Source: Candidatus Uhrbacteria bacterium RIFCSPHIGHO2_01_FULL_63_20
Lineage (GTDB): Bacteria; Patescibacteriota; Patescibacteriia; UBA9934; GWF2-40-263
Assembly: GCA_001791045.1 (NCBI GenBank)
Contig: MGDT01000004.1
Coordinates: 34,622-83,691, forward strand
DNA length: 49,070 nt
Reading direction: 5' to 3'
Under the pieces are notes generated by a model that saw only the letters and a list, made by a program, of their open reading frames with translations, searched no databases and was not told the DNA's origin. The position numbers and the translations under genes are program-made. Positions 1 through 9,600 of this stretch are shown one piece after another; the stretch's first letter is position 1; every line of letters begins with the position of its first letter.

Positions 1-429
1 GCCACGGGCCCCGCCAGCAACGAACTCTCCGTACTCACGGTGGAGCCTCAGCGGTCCTGTTCCCGAAGGCAATCCGTACAAGGATCGATGGAGGCCGCAG
101 GACGCCGTGATGTGACAAAGAGGCGAGGGGTTGAAACGCTTACGAGAACGGGGGTGGACGCTTCAGTGGATCACTGCGGGAAAGGGATGTCCCCCTTCCG
201 CGGCCGTCGGATCGGCAACCGCAAGAGGCGGCCGTCGTCTTCGAGCCCGGGAACCAAGAACGGCTCTGGCCGTTCGGGCGCCCGACATCCGCCGTCACCA
301 CACGTGAATCCGTCCATGTTCGGGTTCACCGAACGTCCCTCGTGGTGTTCATCCCTGTTTCCTCCTGTGATCCCGGGACCGGAGCCTCGGCCGCAGGGCC
401 GAAGATCCCGGGGTGTGAACGGGCTTTGA
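1..429 (+). other. Possible 3' tail of a truncated fibronectin type III-like protein; beyond about position 45 coding is doubtful
   Basis: Frame 1 from base 1 reads ATGPASNELSVLTVEP, resembling the last strand of an FN3 domain. The rest of the frame (to the stop at 429) is Arg/Ser/Pro rich and does not look natural. Confidence 0.3.
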
Positions 430-496
430 CCCCCGTACCAGCCGCGCGCGCCGGCGTCCGTATCGTAACTTCCCTCGCCTCCTAACCACAAGCCCT

Positions 497-515
497 GCCA
501 TGACCCGGTCATGGC
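497..515 (+). repeat. REP-like palindrome copy 1: GCCATGACC-C-GGTCATGGC
   Basis: Perfect 9-bp arms around a single central C; same core recurs at 594, 1292, 1968 and 1994. Confidence 0.9.
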
Positions 516-518
516 GAT

Positions 519-547
519 TTGACTTTTCATAAGATTTCGGCTATATT
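519..547 (+). promoter_or_regulatory. Sigma70-like promoter TTGACT-N17-TATATT upstream of the RAYT
   Basis: -35 TTGACT (519-524, 5/6), 17-nt spacer, -10 TATATT (542-547, 5/6). Confidence 0.65.
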
Positions 548-563
548 TTTACCATCGATATTC

Positions 564-590
564 GACCCCCAAATTTGGGGGTCTTTTTTT
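564..590 (+). terminator. Intrinsic terminator or attenuator in the RAYT leader
   Basis: GACCCCCAAATTTGGGGGTC followed by TTTTTTT. Confidence 0.85.
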
Positions 591-593
591 ACC

Positions 594-611
594 CCATGAC
601 CGGGTCATGGC
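594..611 (-). repeat. REP-like palindrome copy 2 (central G orientation)
   Basis: CCATGACCGGGTCATGGC; contains the ATG at 607. Confidence 0.9.
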
Positions 612-1281
612 AAATCATATGAGAGTAACTCAACTTCGCACCGGCGTGTATTACCATGTATTCAATCGTGGGGTCGACGGCCGACTGATCTTCCAGTCCC
701 AAAGCGATCGGCAGCGGTTCATGGATGGCTTGGTCGCGTTCAATGACGTCGGCCGCCGGTCCGATCACGCGCTAGGACGCGCGCCGGTTCGCGTAAGCGC
801 GACCCCGTATGTCCGAATCATCTGCCATGCGCTCATGCCGAACCACTTTCATCTCCTCCTCAGGCAGGAGACCGAGGATGGGATTTCGGAATTCATGCGA
901 CGTATCGGAACCGGGTATACCAGGTTTTTCAATATCAAATACAACCGGAAGGGTCGCCTGTTTTCCGGTCCGTTCAAGGCCATCCACGTGGCGAATGATT
1001 CGTATTTCCAACATCTGACGAGGTACATCCTCCTCAACCCCCTTGACCTGTTCATGCCGGAGTGGAGGACGGTTGGCGTTTCCTCATGGGAGATGGCCGT
1101 CGCGTTTCTTCGGCAATATCGTTGGGCGAGCACTCGTTATGTGTTCAAACGAACCGCCCCTCCGTTCCTGGGAATTCAGGAAGCATTCGCGTCCGTCGGA
1201 GGTCAGGCCCCGTTTCGCCGGTTCCTGCAAGCGTGGGCCGCGAAAGACATGGGCACGGTCGACAGATTGGCATTGGAGTGA
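607..1281 (+). CDS. REP-associated tyrosine transposase (RAYT, Y1/IS200-like HUH)
   Basis: HUH motif in MPNHFHLLL; downstream KGRLFSGPFKA and Tyr region HLTRYILLNP typical of the Y1_Tnp/RAYT family. Start may be 607 or 619. Confidence 0.9.
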   Translation: MANHMRVTQLRTGVYYHVFNRGVDGRLIFQSQSDRQRFMDGLVAFNDVGRRSDHALGRAPVRVSATPYVRIICHALMPNHFHLLLRQETEDGISEFMRRIGTGYTRFFNIKYNRKGRLFSGPFKAIHVANDSYFQHLTRYILLNPLDLFMPEWRTVGVSSWEMAVAFLRQYRWASTRYVFKRTAPPFLGIQEAFASVGGQAPFRRFLQAWAAKDMGTVDRLALE

Positions 1282-1291
1282 TATGCCATGT

Positions 1292-1314
1292 ATGCCATGA
1301 CCGGGTCATGGCAT
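1292..1314 (-). repeat. REP-like palindrome copy 3 (central G orientation)
   Basis: ATGCCATGACC-G-GGTCATGGCAT, 11-bp arms. Confidence 0.9.
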
Positions 1315-1927
1315 GCGGGTTTTTATGAATACTACCGAACGAACGCGCTTTCGGACGTTGATGAACGGCATGCGACACATGCAGGCCGCGCGTTTTTGTC
1401 TGGGCCTGTTGAAGCGGAAGGTCGATGCGGAAACCGTCTCCCGACTCGCCTTGGCCTATGACCAAGCCGCGACATTCGCTCGAAGGAGAGGAAAGGCGTA
1501 CCGCCGGCATGCGAACAAGGCAAAAGCCGCCATCGGCAGGGCCCTCGCGCTGAAAGAGGATCCCGAGTTCCTGCATATCCGCGGCATCATCAGACTTCAC
1601 GATGAAAAACCAGCGCAAGCCCTGTCGGACTTCCAGCGTGCCTACCGTCGGACCCATGACCCGAAATATCTCGTATCCATCGGGAACGCCCAGCGCCAGC
1701 GCGGAGACAGGACCGCCGCCCTGCGCTCCTACCAGCGTGCGAAGCGGCACCGGACGCTCGATGGCGGACTACTGGACTTCAACATCGCGCAAATCCTCTT
1801 CGAGATGGGGCGACCCGTTCAAGCGAAAAAGATTGCCAAAGCCGGGCTTTCCAGGACACCGAAAAACGCGTTCCAAAAAGAATTGCGACGACAGTTCAAA
1901 CGCCTGCTCGACAAGGTGGATGAGTGA
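1313..1927 (+). CDS. TPR-repeat protein bracketed by REP-like palindromes
   Basis: Helical repeats such as PAQALSDFQRAYRRTHDPKYLVSIGNAQRQRGDRTAALRSYQRAK. Start could be 1313 or 1328. Confidence 0.7.
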   Translation: MRVFMNTTERTRFRTLMNGMRHMQAARFCLGLLKRKVDAETVSRLALAYDQAATFARRRGKAYRRHANKAKAAIGRALALKEDPEFLHIRGIIRLHDEKPAQALSDFQRAYRRTHDPKYLVSIGNAQRQRGDRTAALRSYQRAKRHRTLDGGLLDFNIAQILFEMGRPVQAKKIAKAGLSRTPKNAFQKELRRQFKRLLDKVDE

Positions 1928-1967
1928 AACTCGCCTGATTTCGCCAGATTGGCGTTGGGCGTGATCT

Positions 1968-1986
1968 GCCATGACCCGGTCATGGC
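1968..1986 (+). repeat. REP-like palindrome copy 4
   Basis: GCCATGACCCGGTCATGGC, identical to copy 1. Confidence 0.9.
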
Positions 1987-2016
1987 GTGACGAATGACCC
2001 GGTCATGGCGTGACGA
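1971..2016 (+). repeat. Perfect 23-bp tandem duplication ATGACCCGGTCATGGCGTGACGA x2 (creates copies 4 and 5)
   Basis: Units 1971-1993 and 1994-2016 are identical. Confidence 0.9.
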
Positions 2017-2776
2017 CACCACCCGTGTGACGACGACTAGGGCGTGAGCCCGGGGACTTCTGCCGCTTGGTGGAAGTCCTCTTTTTTTCCAAGAACATCC
2101 GCAAGGCATCCTCCATGGCGATGACATGGTTCGCACCGTACACGCCAAAGACGCATTTCCCTTCATCTAACCGTTTCAGCATCGCTTCACAAAGGTAGCG
2201 ATCCCTTGCCAGGTTGATGAGTGAACCGACGTCATTCAATGTCGTGCCTTTCAGGAAGGGATCTTGCGCTCGTCGAATCCTTTCGATCAGTGGACCTTGC
2301 TCTTTGGCCAACTCTGTTCGAGACAATTTCGAACTGAGACCGTTTAAGCGGATCCACAATTCGACATCATCTTTTCGAATCCCTTTCTGTTTTTTTACGT
2401 ACGAAAGGATCTGTCGCGGTGATGGCTCCGGACACGTCATGTCTATATCCAAGTGCCGACCCAAGTATGCGATCAGTCCAGTTTCGCCGTATCGATTGAT
2501 CATCTGTTTCTTCGATCCCTCGACCGGAGGAAGGAGATTCTCCAGAAAGAGCATGACGTGTTCTCGACCATGTATTTGAACGAATTTCTTTAAAAGGATT
2601 TCTATCTCACGAAATTGCGGCGCTTTTTCATTTTTGGAATGTTCACAACCGAACAGCATCAATCCTTGCGAGTCGACTTCGAAAGACAAGATATACGGCT
2701 TAGAAAATTTCCTGGACGCACATGCCTGTGGGGACTGAATTTTTGAGAGAAATGCCTCCCAATTCTTTCGAGCCAT
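2003..2776 (-). CDS. Putative TIKI/TraB/ChaN-superfamily-like protein
   Basis: Two GxxH motifs in the expected places: N-terminal FGCEHS and C-terminal VYGANH, plus FLEN. The stop codon lies in palindrome copy 5. Confidence 0.4.
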   Translation of the reverse strand: MARKNWEAFLSKIQSPQACASRKFSKPYILSFEVDSQGLMLFGCEHSKNEKAPQFREIEILLKKFVQIHGREHVMLFLENLLPPVEGSKKQMINRYGETGLIAYLGRHLDIDMTCPEPSPRQILSYVKKQKGIRKDDVELWIRLNGLSSKLSRTELAKEQGPLIERIRRAQDPFLKGTTLNDVGSLINLARDRYLCEAMLKRLDEGKCVFGVYGANHVIAMEDALRMFLEKKRTSTKRQKSPGSRPSRRHTGGVVTP

Positions 2777-2955
2777 AGCTCGAACGATTGTAGCCCGTTA
2801 CCGCAATATTGCCCACAGTCAAGAAAGAGCAAAAGGTACGTTTCCGGCCTGATTTCCCCACAATATTGACAAAAGTTGATTTTTATGGCGTTAATGAGGG
2901 TACAAGTCCCATACGGGGACCCGGCCATGTCGGCCAGATTCACAAGGAGTAACCC

Positions 2956-3594
2956 ATGAAGAACCTGTTCTTTGTCGCGGTTCCCTTCGTGGCACTCCTT
3001 GCGGGGTGCCCGATCGGACCGATTGGCAACGAAGGCGAGGGGGAGGGCGAGGGTGAAGGCGATCCGCCGTTCGCGGCGACGCTCGACATGACCTTCCCGA
3101 ACCCCGTGAGCGACGTCGTCGTGAACGGCGAAACCGACCCGTGCCTGGATCTCACAGCACACACGTTCGAGGTCGTCGAAGCGGACGGCTACAACGTCAA
3201 GCCGACGCCGACGGACACCAACCGTCGCTGCGTCATGCAGACCGTCGATGTCGAAGAGCCCGGCTCCTACCAAATGGATTGGGCCGACAAGTGCGGTCCG
3301 TTCGCGAACGGGACGTACGACGCAGGTGACGGCTTCCTCGTCGAAGTGACGACGGACGACACTGGCGAAAGACTTCTCCTGCGGGCCAGTGCACTCCTTC
3401 CGGGTTTCTTCGACCTGGTGGTCAATGATGATGGGACCATCTTTGGCGAAGGCGACGACATCGACGGGGTCCATCACGTCGCTGCGGGTACGGAGACGGC
3501 CGACCTCTGCACGATCATCTTCCATCAAGAAGGTGATGACGGGAGCGAGCGGAACTTCGTCCTGAGTTCGCTAGACGCCTCCTGCGCGGGATGA
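2956..3594 (+). CDS. Secreted lipoprotein, unknown function
   Basis: Signal peptide MKNLFFVAVPFVALLAGC with lipobox LLAGC, followed by a GEGEGEGEGD linker. Confidence 0.75.
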   Translation: MKNLFFVAVPFVALLAGCPIGPIGNEGEGEGEGEGDPPFAATLDMTFPNPVSDVVVNGETDPCLDLTAHTFEVVEADGYNVKPTPTDTNRRCVMQTVDVEEPGSYQMDWADKCGPFANGTYDAGDGFLVEVTTDDTGERLLLRASALLPGFFDLVVNDDGTIFGEGDDIDGVHHVAAGTETADLCTIIFHQEGDDGSERNFVLSSLDASCAG

Positions 3595-3611
3595 ACGCCC
3601 GTGCAAAACAC

Positions 3612-3641
3612 AACCGACTGTCGTGAGACAGTCGGTTTTTT
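3612..3641 (+). terminator. Intrinsic terminator between convergent genes
   Basis: AACCGACTGTC-GTGA-GACAGTCGGTT followed by T-tract. Confidence 0.85.
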
Positions 3642-3651
3642 CATTCAAGAG

Positions 3652-6600
3652 CTAGGGTTCGACAACGACGAATCCGTTGAAATATACCCAGGGGTCGTTG
3701 TCGGGACCAAAATTGGCATCTGGGAACCGTGTGTCACATTCACCTTGGAAACAACTACTGTTCGATGCTCCGTCACCAAAATCATTTCCTGTACATACCC
3801 CCGTGCACCAACCCCAGTTGTCCTTCACGAATACGCGCGGCTGGAAGACGCACTTACCGATCGCGTCCGGCACTTCACCGCCCGTGCACGGTGAGTTCTG
3901 CAGGGCTCCTCCCTCAACGTCGCAAGAGCGGCCATCCTCCTCCAGTTGCGTCACGAACGGCTGGCTGCAGATGTAATCGTGCGTGAAGGTGACGTAACTC
4001 GATTCGCACGCTTCCCCGAACAACCCGCGATGCTCGGCATCGTCGGCCGTATCGGAACAGATCGGTCCACTCCCATTCGGCTTCAACCCGCGATGGTTTT
4101 TGTAGAAGTTGTTGTTAGTCTGCGATCCGCTCTGCGTGCCCGTGTCCCATTCCTGGCCGGAATAGTCACGACTCGCCCCCCAATCCACCACTGCAGTACG
4201 GATCGGCAGCTGGTCCTCGTCCGCGTACATGTAGAACGACGCTGTCACGTGCTTGCGTTCGCTCCCGGAAACCACGCCGCCAGAAAGGCCGTTCACGCTG
4301 AACGCGTCTTCGTCGCCTTCCTCGCACAACGTGCCCACGCAATCGCCCACGGCCCGGACGATCGGCGGAGTCGGGTCTTCCGGTCCAGCGACGCCCTTAT
4401 CTCCGGTCGCCGTCGTGTCCCAGATCACGCCGCTCGGCAGCGTGTTCGAAGGGCCGTCATATGTCGCGTCCCTCGGGTCGGAATCTGGAGACCATGTGAA
4501 TAGCCCAAGCGTGCGCGCGAAGAATTGCTGAAGGCGGGTGACGGATTCGACGATTCCTTGTCCGCCATAGAACCGTTCGGCCGTCGTGATGCAGACGAAA
4601 TCGCTTCCGGAAGCCAAACCTGAATCCGCGTCCCCAAGGTCTCCGCTCGACACGCAATCGAGGGCGGCCCGACACTGGGCTGAGGATGAACAAGATTCTC
4701 CTGCCAACGGCCCGTTGATGCAGGTGCCACCGGAGCAGGAGACCTGGGCGTGACATTTGTCCACGTCGCCGACGTTAAGCGCCTCGTCGCTCGTGCAATC
4801 GAACGCGATGCCGGGCCCTTGGGTCGGATGGAACAACGTCCCACGGCCGGCGTACGCCGAACGGTTGAACGCCCGTGAATCCAGCCCGGCGTCCGCGCCA
4901 GCAGACCGCTCGTAATCCGTCGGGCACTCCTCCGCGTCCCATGGCATCACGCGGATGGTCCAGGTCGGGATGTTGAATCCCTGCACCCCGAAGTCTTGGA
5001 CGAGCACCGTGTCTTCGTGCACGCACTGCGCGATGAATTCCGGATACGGGTTCGAGCCGCCATCATCCACGAACTCGAGTGGCTCAAGCGCCTGACCGAA
5101 CGGTTGGATCTCGGTGATCGTGTTGGGCTGGATGTCTGGATCGTCGAATACGACCAATCCGTTGTCGAACGGCTTCACCGTGTAGGCCGGTGGCTCCTTT
5201 TCCACCCAGGTACGGTCGGACCAGGCGAAGTTCAAGTTGGACGGGCTTAGCACCGCCTCGTCCTCCGGCGGCAGGTTCGCCTGGGACACCTGGGCGATGC
5301 GTTCGCACCCGATGTACGGCTCGGCCGTGATGAACAGGTTGCCGTAGAAATCGGAATCTGCGCGGCGACCCGGGTAGACGGTGGTGACGAACTCCTCGCT
5401 GATGCCGTCGTCGATCCAGTCGCCCTGCAGCAACCGCTCTTCCCCCAACTGCTCATGAGTGAATCCTTTCGCCACGCAATCGTTATAAGTCGCATTATTC
5501 ACGAATTCCTGGAATTTGACCCGCGGGACGAGGTAGGCGTCGAAATCGATTTCCAGGATATGCGCGTTCTCCCAAACGACGCCGCGCGAATCAAGGACGC
5601 TATTGATGTTATCGCCACCTCCGTCTTCCGTGACATGTTTGAACACCTGGTTCGCGACATTCGGGACGTCACAGCTCACATCCGCCTTCCGCGAATCTTT
5701 CGGGACGCAGAAGTACGGGCAATCGTCACCGTCGGATGCCAGTTCGAACTCATCGCAGTAAAAATGCCCGACGTCCGCGTCCGCCCCGCCGTCTGCATCG
5801 GAAACGCCCATCGGGGCCATCACCGCGAAGTATTCCTTCGGACAGTAGACCGTCTTGAAACAACTGTTGGATGCGGTCAATTGGTCGGAATTTCCTCCTT
5901 CGGTCTTTTCGGCGCAAGCCATCGTCCCAAGACCTCCGATCTTGCTCGTCTTCAGGTTGTAGTAAACCTCCGTGTCGGCGCAGTAGTACGCGTCCTCGGA
6001 GAATCCGGCCGTCGCGAACTTGGCGAACAGGTTCGTGGACCCGGACAGCTGCTCCACCGGGAACCAGGTGAGGCACGCGCGGCTTTCGACCGACGGATCG
6101 TTGAACAACTGGATCGAGGTGTCGTCCTCGAGGCAGTAGCCTTCGTATCCGTATACCGTGTTCCGGGAACGCACCTCGATGCACTGGGCCGACGCACCGC
6201 AGTCGAAGTCCACCTGGCACGGTTCGCCGGCGCGCGTTCCTGTCGAGCAAACCATCTTGGGTACTCCGGTATTCAACGCCTGAGAACCTGCGGAGTTCGC
6301 ATCACAGTCCGCATCATTTTCTCCTGGCGTGTCCGGACAATCGTTATCGTTGACACACGCCTTCCCATCCTGGGGCCCCCCGTCGCATTCGCTACGCGCC
6401 CTAAACGTGCGATCGGAGAACGTGCCGATCTCGGTATAAGCCGTCACGACGTTCTCGCCGTAGACGATCTTGTCGTACGAGCACAGGCACTCCTCCGTTT
6501 CCACCCACTTCCCGTCGATGTACACCGGGGCGCAGGTGTGAGCCTGCTGGAACGCCGGGCTCGCGTTGGCCGGACGCGGCATGTCGTACGGGTTGGTGGT

Positions 6601-9600
6601 CTCGAAATTCGGGGTGTAGAGCGGGATGACCGACGGTTTGAACGGCGAGTCCGGTTCCGGATACCCGCGGCAGGACAGCGGCTCCGAATCCTCGGGCACC
6701 TCGAGCGGCGCGCCCTGGAAGTTGGTGACGCACTGGTCGTTCAAGCACGACCCGTCGCGCACGCGCGTGGGCTGCACGCAGACTGCGGCGCCGGAGCAGG
6801 AAGTCGAACAGTCCGTGAACGTGGCCGTATCCAGTTCGTCCTCGAGCATGGTGACGCAGCGTCCCTGCGAAGTGTCGCAGTACCGGAACGCCCCGTTCCC
6901 TTCGCAATCGTCATCGAACCCGTCGCGATCCGCGTCCTCGCGGCTGTCGCAGAACGCGGTGCCGGACGTGGCCTGGCAGAAGCCGAATACGCAATCGTCT
7001 CCCGTCCCGCCCTCGCATTCGCTATCGAGCGAGCAGGCCGTGCCGGTCTCGCGGCAGTAGCCGACGCGGCAATCACCGCCGAAGCCCGTGTCGTCCTCGT
7101 CACACGTGCCGGCGACGAAGGCGAGGCGCACTTCGGGTGTCGCGTCCTGGCAGGAACCCTCGCTGCAGTCGGCCGTGGTCGAGCAGCGCAAGCCGAACCC
7201 GTGCGAATCCGGAGGCGGGCTGATCGCATCCGGGTTGTCCCCGTCCTGCGTGGCGCCCAAGCCAACCACCACGCCGTCGTCCACGCACCAGCGGTCCGGG
7301 CGGATGTTCACCTGGTCGTACAGGTCGACGGGCAGCGCGTCAGGGATGGCGTAGCCGGAGTATTCCCTGCCGGACCAGGTCACGTCACGCGACTGATACA
7401 CCCCTGCGGTGAGCTTAATTGGTTCGCTGCTGTCGAAACTCGCGCAGAACGATTCGTCCGCCGTGGCGTCGAACGCGGTACACAGGCTCACCTGGTCGCA
7501 GATCTCGCGCCAGCGGCCCGCGTTGGGATCCCAACTCACCTGGCTGCTCGAACACGCGAGCCATTCCGAGCACTGCCGGTCGTTGCCCACCTGCAGCACG
7601 GTGTTCGTGTCGTTCCTGTTCCACAGCGTGGTCGGACGGGCCGTCAGGTCCACGCAGGTCCCTTCGTACAGCTGGTCATCGGTCGCCACGAGGTCCGGAC
7701 AGTCGTCGTCCACCAGGCACGATCCGAAGTATTCGAGCCCCGCCGCGTCGTCGCGCGTGGAATTCCCTACCGTCAGGTTCTCGCTCCCCACCGCGTACTC
7801 GCAGCGGCTGGCGCACAGGTTCACGCTCGGGGCCGCACCCGGCGGGTCGATCACCCCGCCACCCTGGATGTTGCAGTTGATCGGGTCCACCAAGGCGAAC
7901 TGCGTCTCCCCGAACAGCTGGTCGGCGTGGTTGCTTGCGGTGTACGTCGGCGCGGACGAGGAGGTGACGTTGGTGAGGGATGAGTTGAAGAACAGGGCGC
8001 ACCCTTGCTTCTGGCTCACGCGGCCATCGCACGACTCGATGCCGGCGGCGCGCGTCGCGAGCGCATTGTTGTTCAGGAAGAAGTAGCTCGCCCCCTGCGG
8101 CACGCGGCCGTTCTGCGTGTCGCTCGGGTCGCGGAACTCGGTGCACAGGTCGTAGCGAGTCTCGCAGCTGCCGTACCAGCCGTCGTACGCCGGATCGCCA
8201 TTGAGCGGCAGCAGGAACTCTTCCCCGCCCTCGATGAGCGTGGGCTCGCACGGGTCCTTGGTCCCTTTGCGGAACCAACCCGAGAATTTCTCGCCGTTGA
8301 TCTCCACCTCGTCCTTGAACTCGCAGGTCTGGTCGAGCGGGTCCTTGAAATAGAACGTGCCGTCCTTGGTCGAGGCGAACTCCTGGCAGAACAGCGCCTC
8401 GTGCCCGCACAGGGTGAGGTTGTAGGAATCCGGATCGTCCACGAGGAAGAGGCTCGAGAAGGAATCCACGGCGGTCTTCGTTTGGTTGAACTTGGGCAGC
8501 CCCACCTCGGTACAGCCCACGGCCGCGGCCGAGCAGGAGGCGCCCGGGGTTTCCACGAGGTAGACCGGAGCGTCGTTGAAGATGATGCGTGCGGAGGGAC
8601 CAAGCTCCACGTTGCTCGGGAGCGGGGTCGGGAGCGTGCCGTCGAAGGTGAAGAGACAGGTGGTCTGGCCTGGCGGCACTTGACAGACGGTCTTCCCGCC
8701 CACGACGCACGCGCGCAGCGTGTTCGGGAGGGCCGTGTTCTCGCAGGTGGCGTTGAACGTCTGGCCATAGGACGACTCGGAGCCGCGCGTATCATAGAAC
8801 GCCTGGCAGCCCACCACCTGTTCGGAACACAGGCGGCCGAACCGGTAGAACTCCTGGGTCGCCCCTTTGCGATCCTTGTACGCTTCGCACCCGAGGTAGA
8901 ACTGCGGGGCCGAAGCGCCGTTGGGAGCCGTGTCGCAGGTGCTCGGGGTCGCCCAGGAGTCCTTCACGAGGGCGAGCGTGTCGTCGGCCATCTTCACCCG
9001 CACGTTGTCGAGGAAGAACTCGCTGCCGCCGCCCGAGACCAGGAACTGGAGCGTGGCGTTATCGTCGAACCCGGAGACGGAGGCGGTGTCGATGGGGCCT
9101 ACCGAGTACGGCACCCAGCCGGTCGTGAGGTCCACGGGAATCGGCGTGACCGGGACCGCGGCACCTGCCGCCGTGCGCAGCGATACCGCGATGTCCGCGC
9201 TCCCGCGGGCGAAGAATTCGATCATGAAGGTGCGACCGGACACGATCTTGCCCTTGAGCGGGCTGCTAGCATCTCCGACCGTCGCGACCCCTTCGCCCGC
9301 CGAGGCGTCCGTCACGCGCAGGGAGTGGCCGCCCGCGGACACCGCGTCGGAGCTGATCGCGATCGTGCTCGCGACCGCGGACCAGCGGGTGGTCCCCACC
9401 GCGCTGTCCTCGAAGGTCTCGTCCAGGATGGTGGCCAGGTTGTTGCCCGCGCCGCCCGTGTACGCGCGGCAGCCGGCGGCGGAGGCCGGGCAGGCCTGCG
9501 ACTCATCGGGCAGCCCGAAGTAGCGGCAGCTGCCGTTGGGTTCCAGGAACCCGCCGGCCACGCAGTCGTCGGTGCGCGCGGAAAGCGTATCGGGCGCGCC

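Noticed and set aside
171-530. RNase P RNA, tmRNA or 6S RNA in the GC-rich left segment
   Set aside because: I looked for conserved RNase P and tmRNA sequence blocks on both strands and saw none.
497-2016. CRISPR array interpretation of the repeated palindromes
   Set aside because: Only five units, mixed orientations, and spacing of about 23 to 700 bp with ORFs between; no uniform spacers or cas genes.
2804-2868. Two CAATATTG octamers before the lipoprotein gene as an operator
   Set aside because: Flanks do not match beyond 8-9 nt and the octamer is self-palindromic; too weak without more copies.
2866-2871. TTGACA as -35 of the lipoprotein promoter
   Set aside because: No good -10 at 16-18 nt; the nearest TAATGA is 20 nt away.
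2659-3528. 289-aa minus-strand ORF opposite the lipoprotein gene
   Set aside because: Runs across intergenic DNA and the lipoprotein gene; no coherent domain, while the plus strand has a clear lipobox protein.
5455-7983. 842-aa plus-strand ORF opposite the giant gene
   Set aside because: Arg/Val/His-rich antisense shadow of a GC-rich gene; no domain signals, and the minus-strand frame has a signal peptide and ordered Cys repeats.
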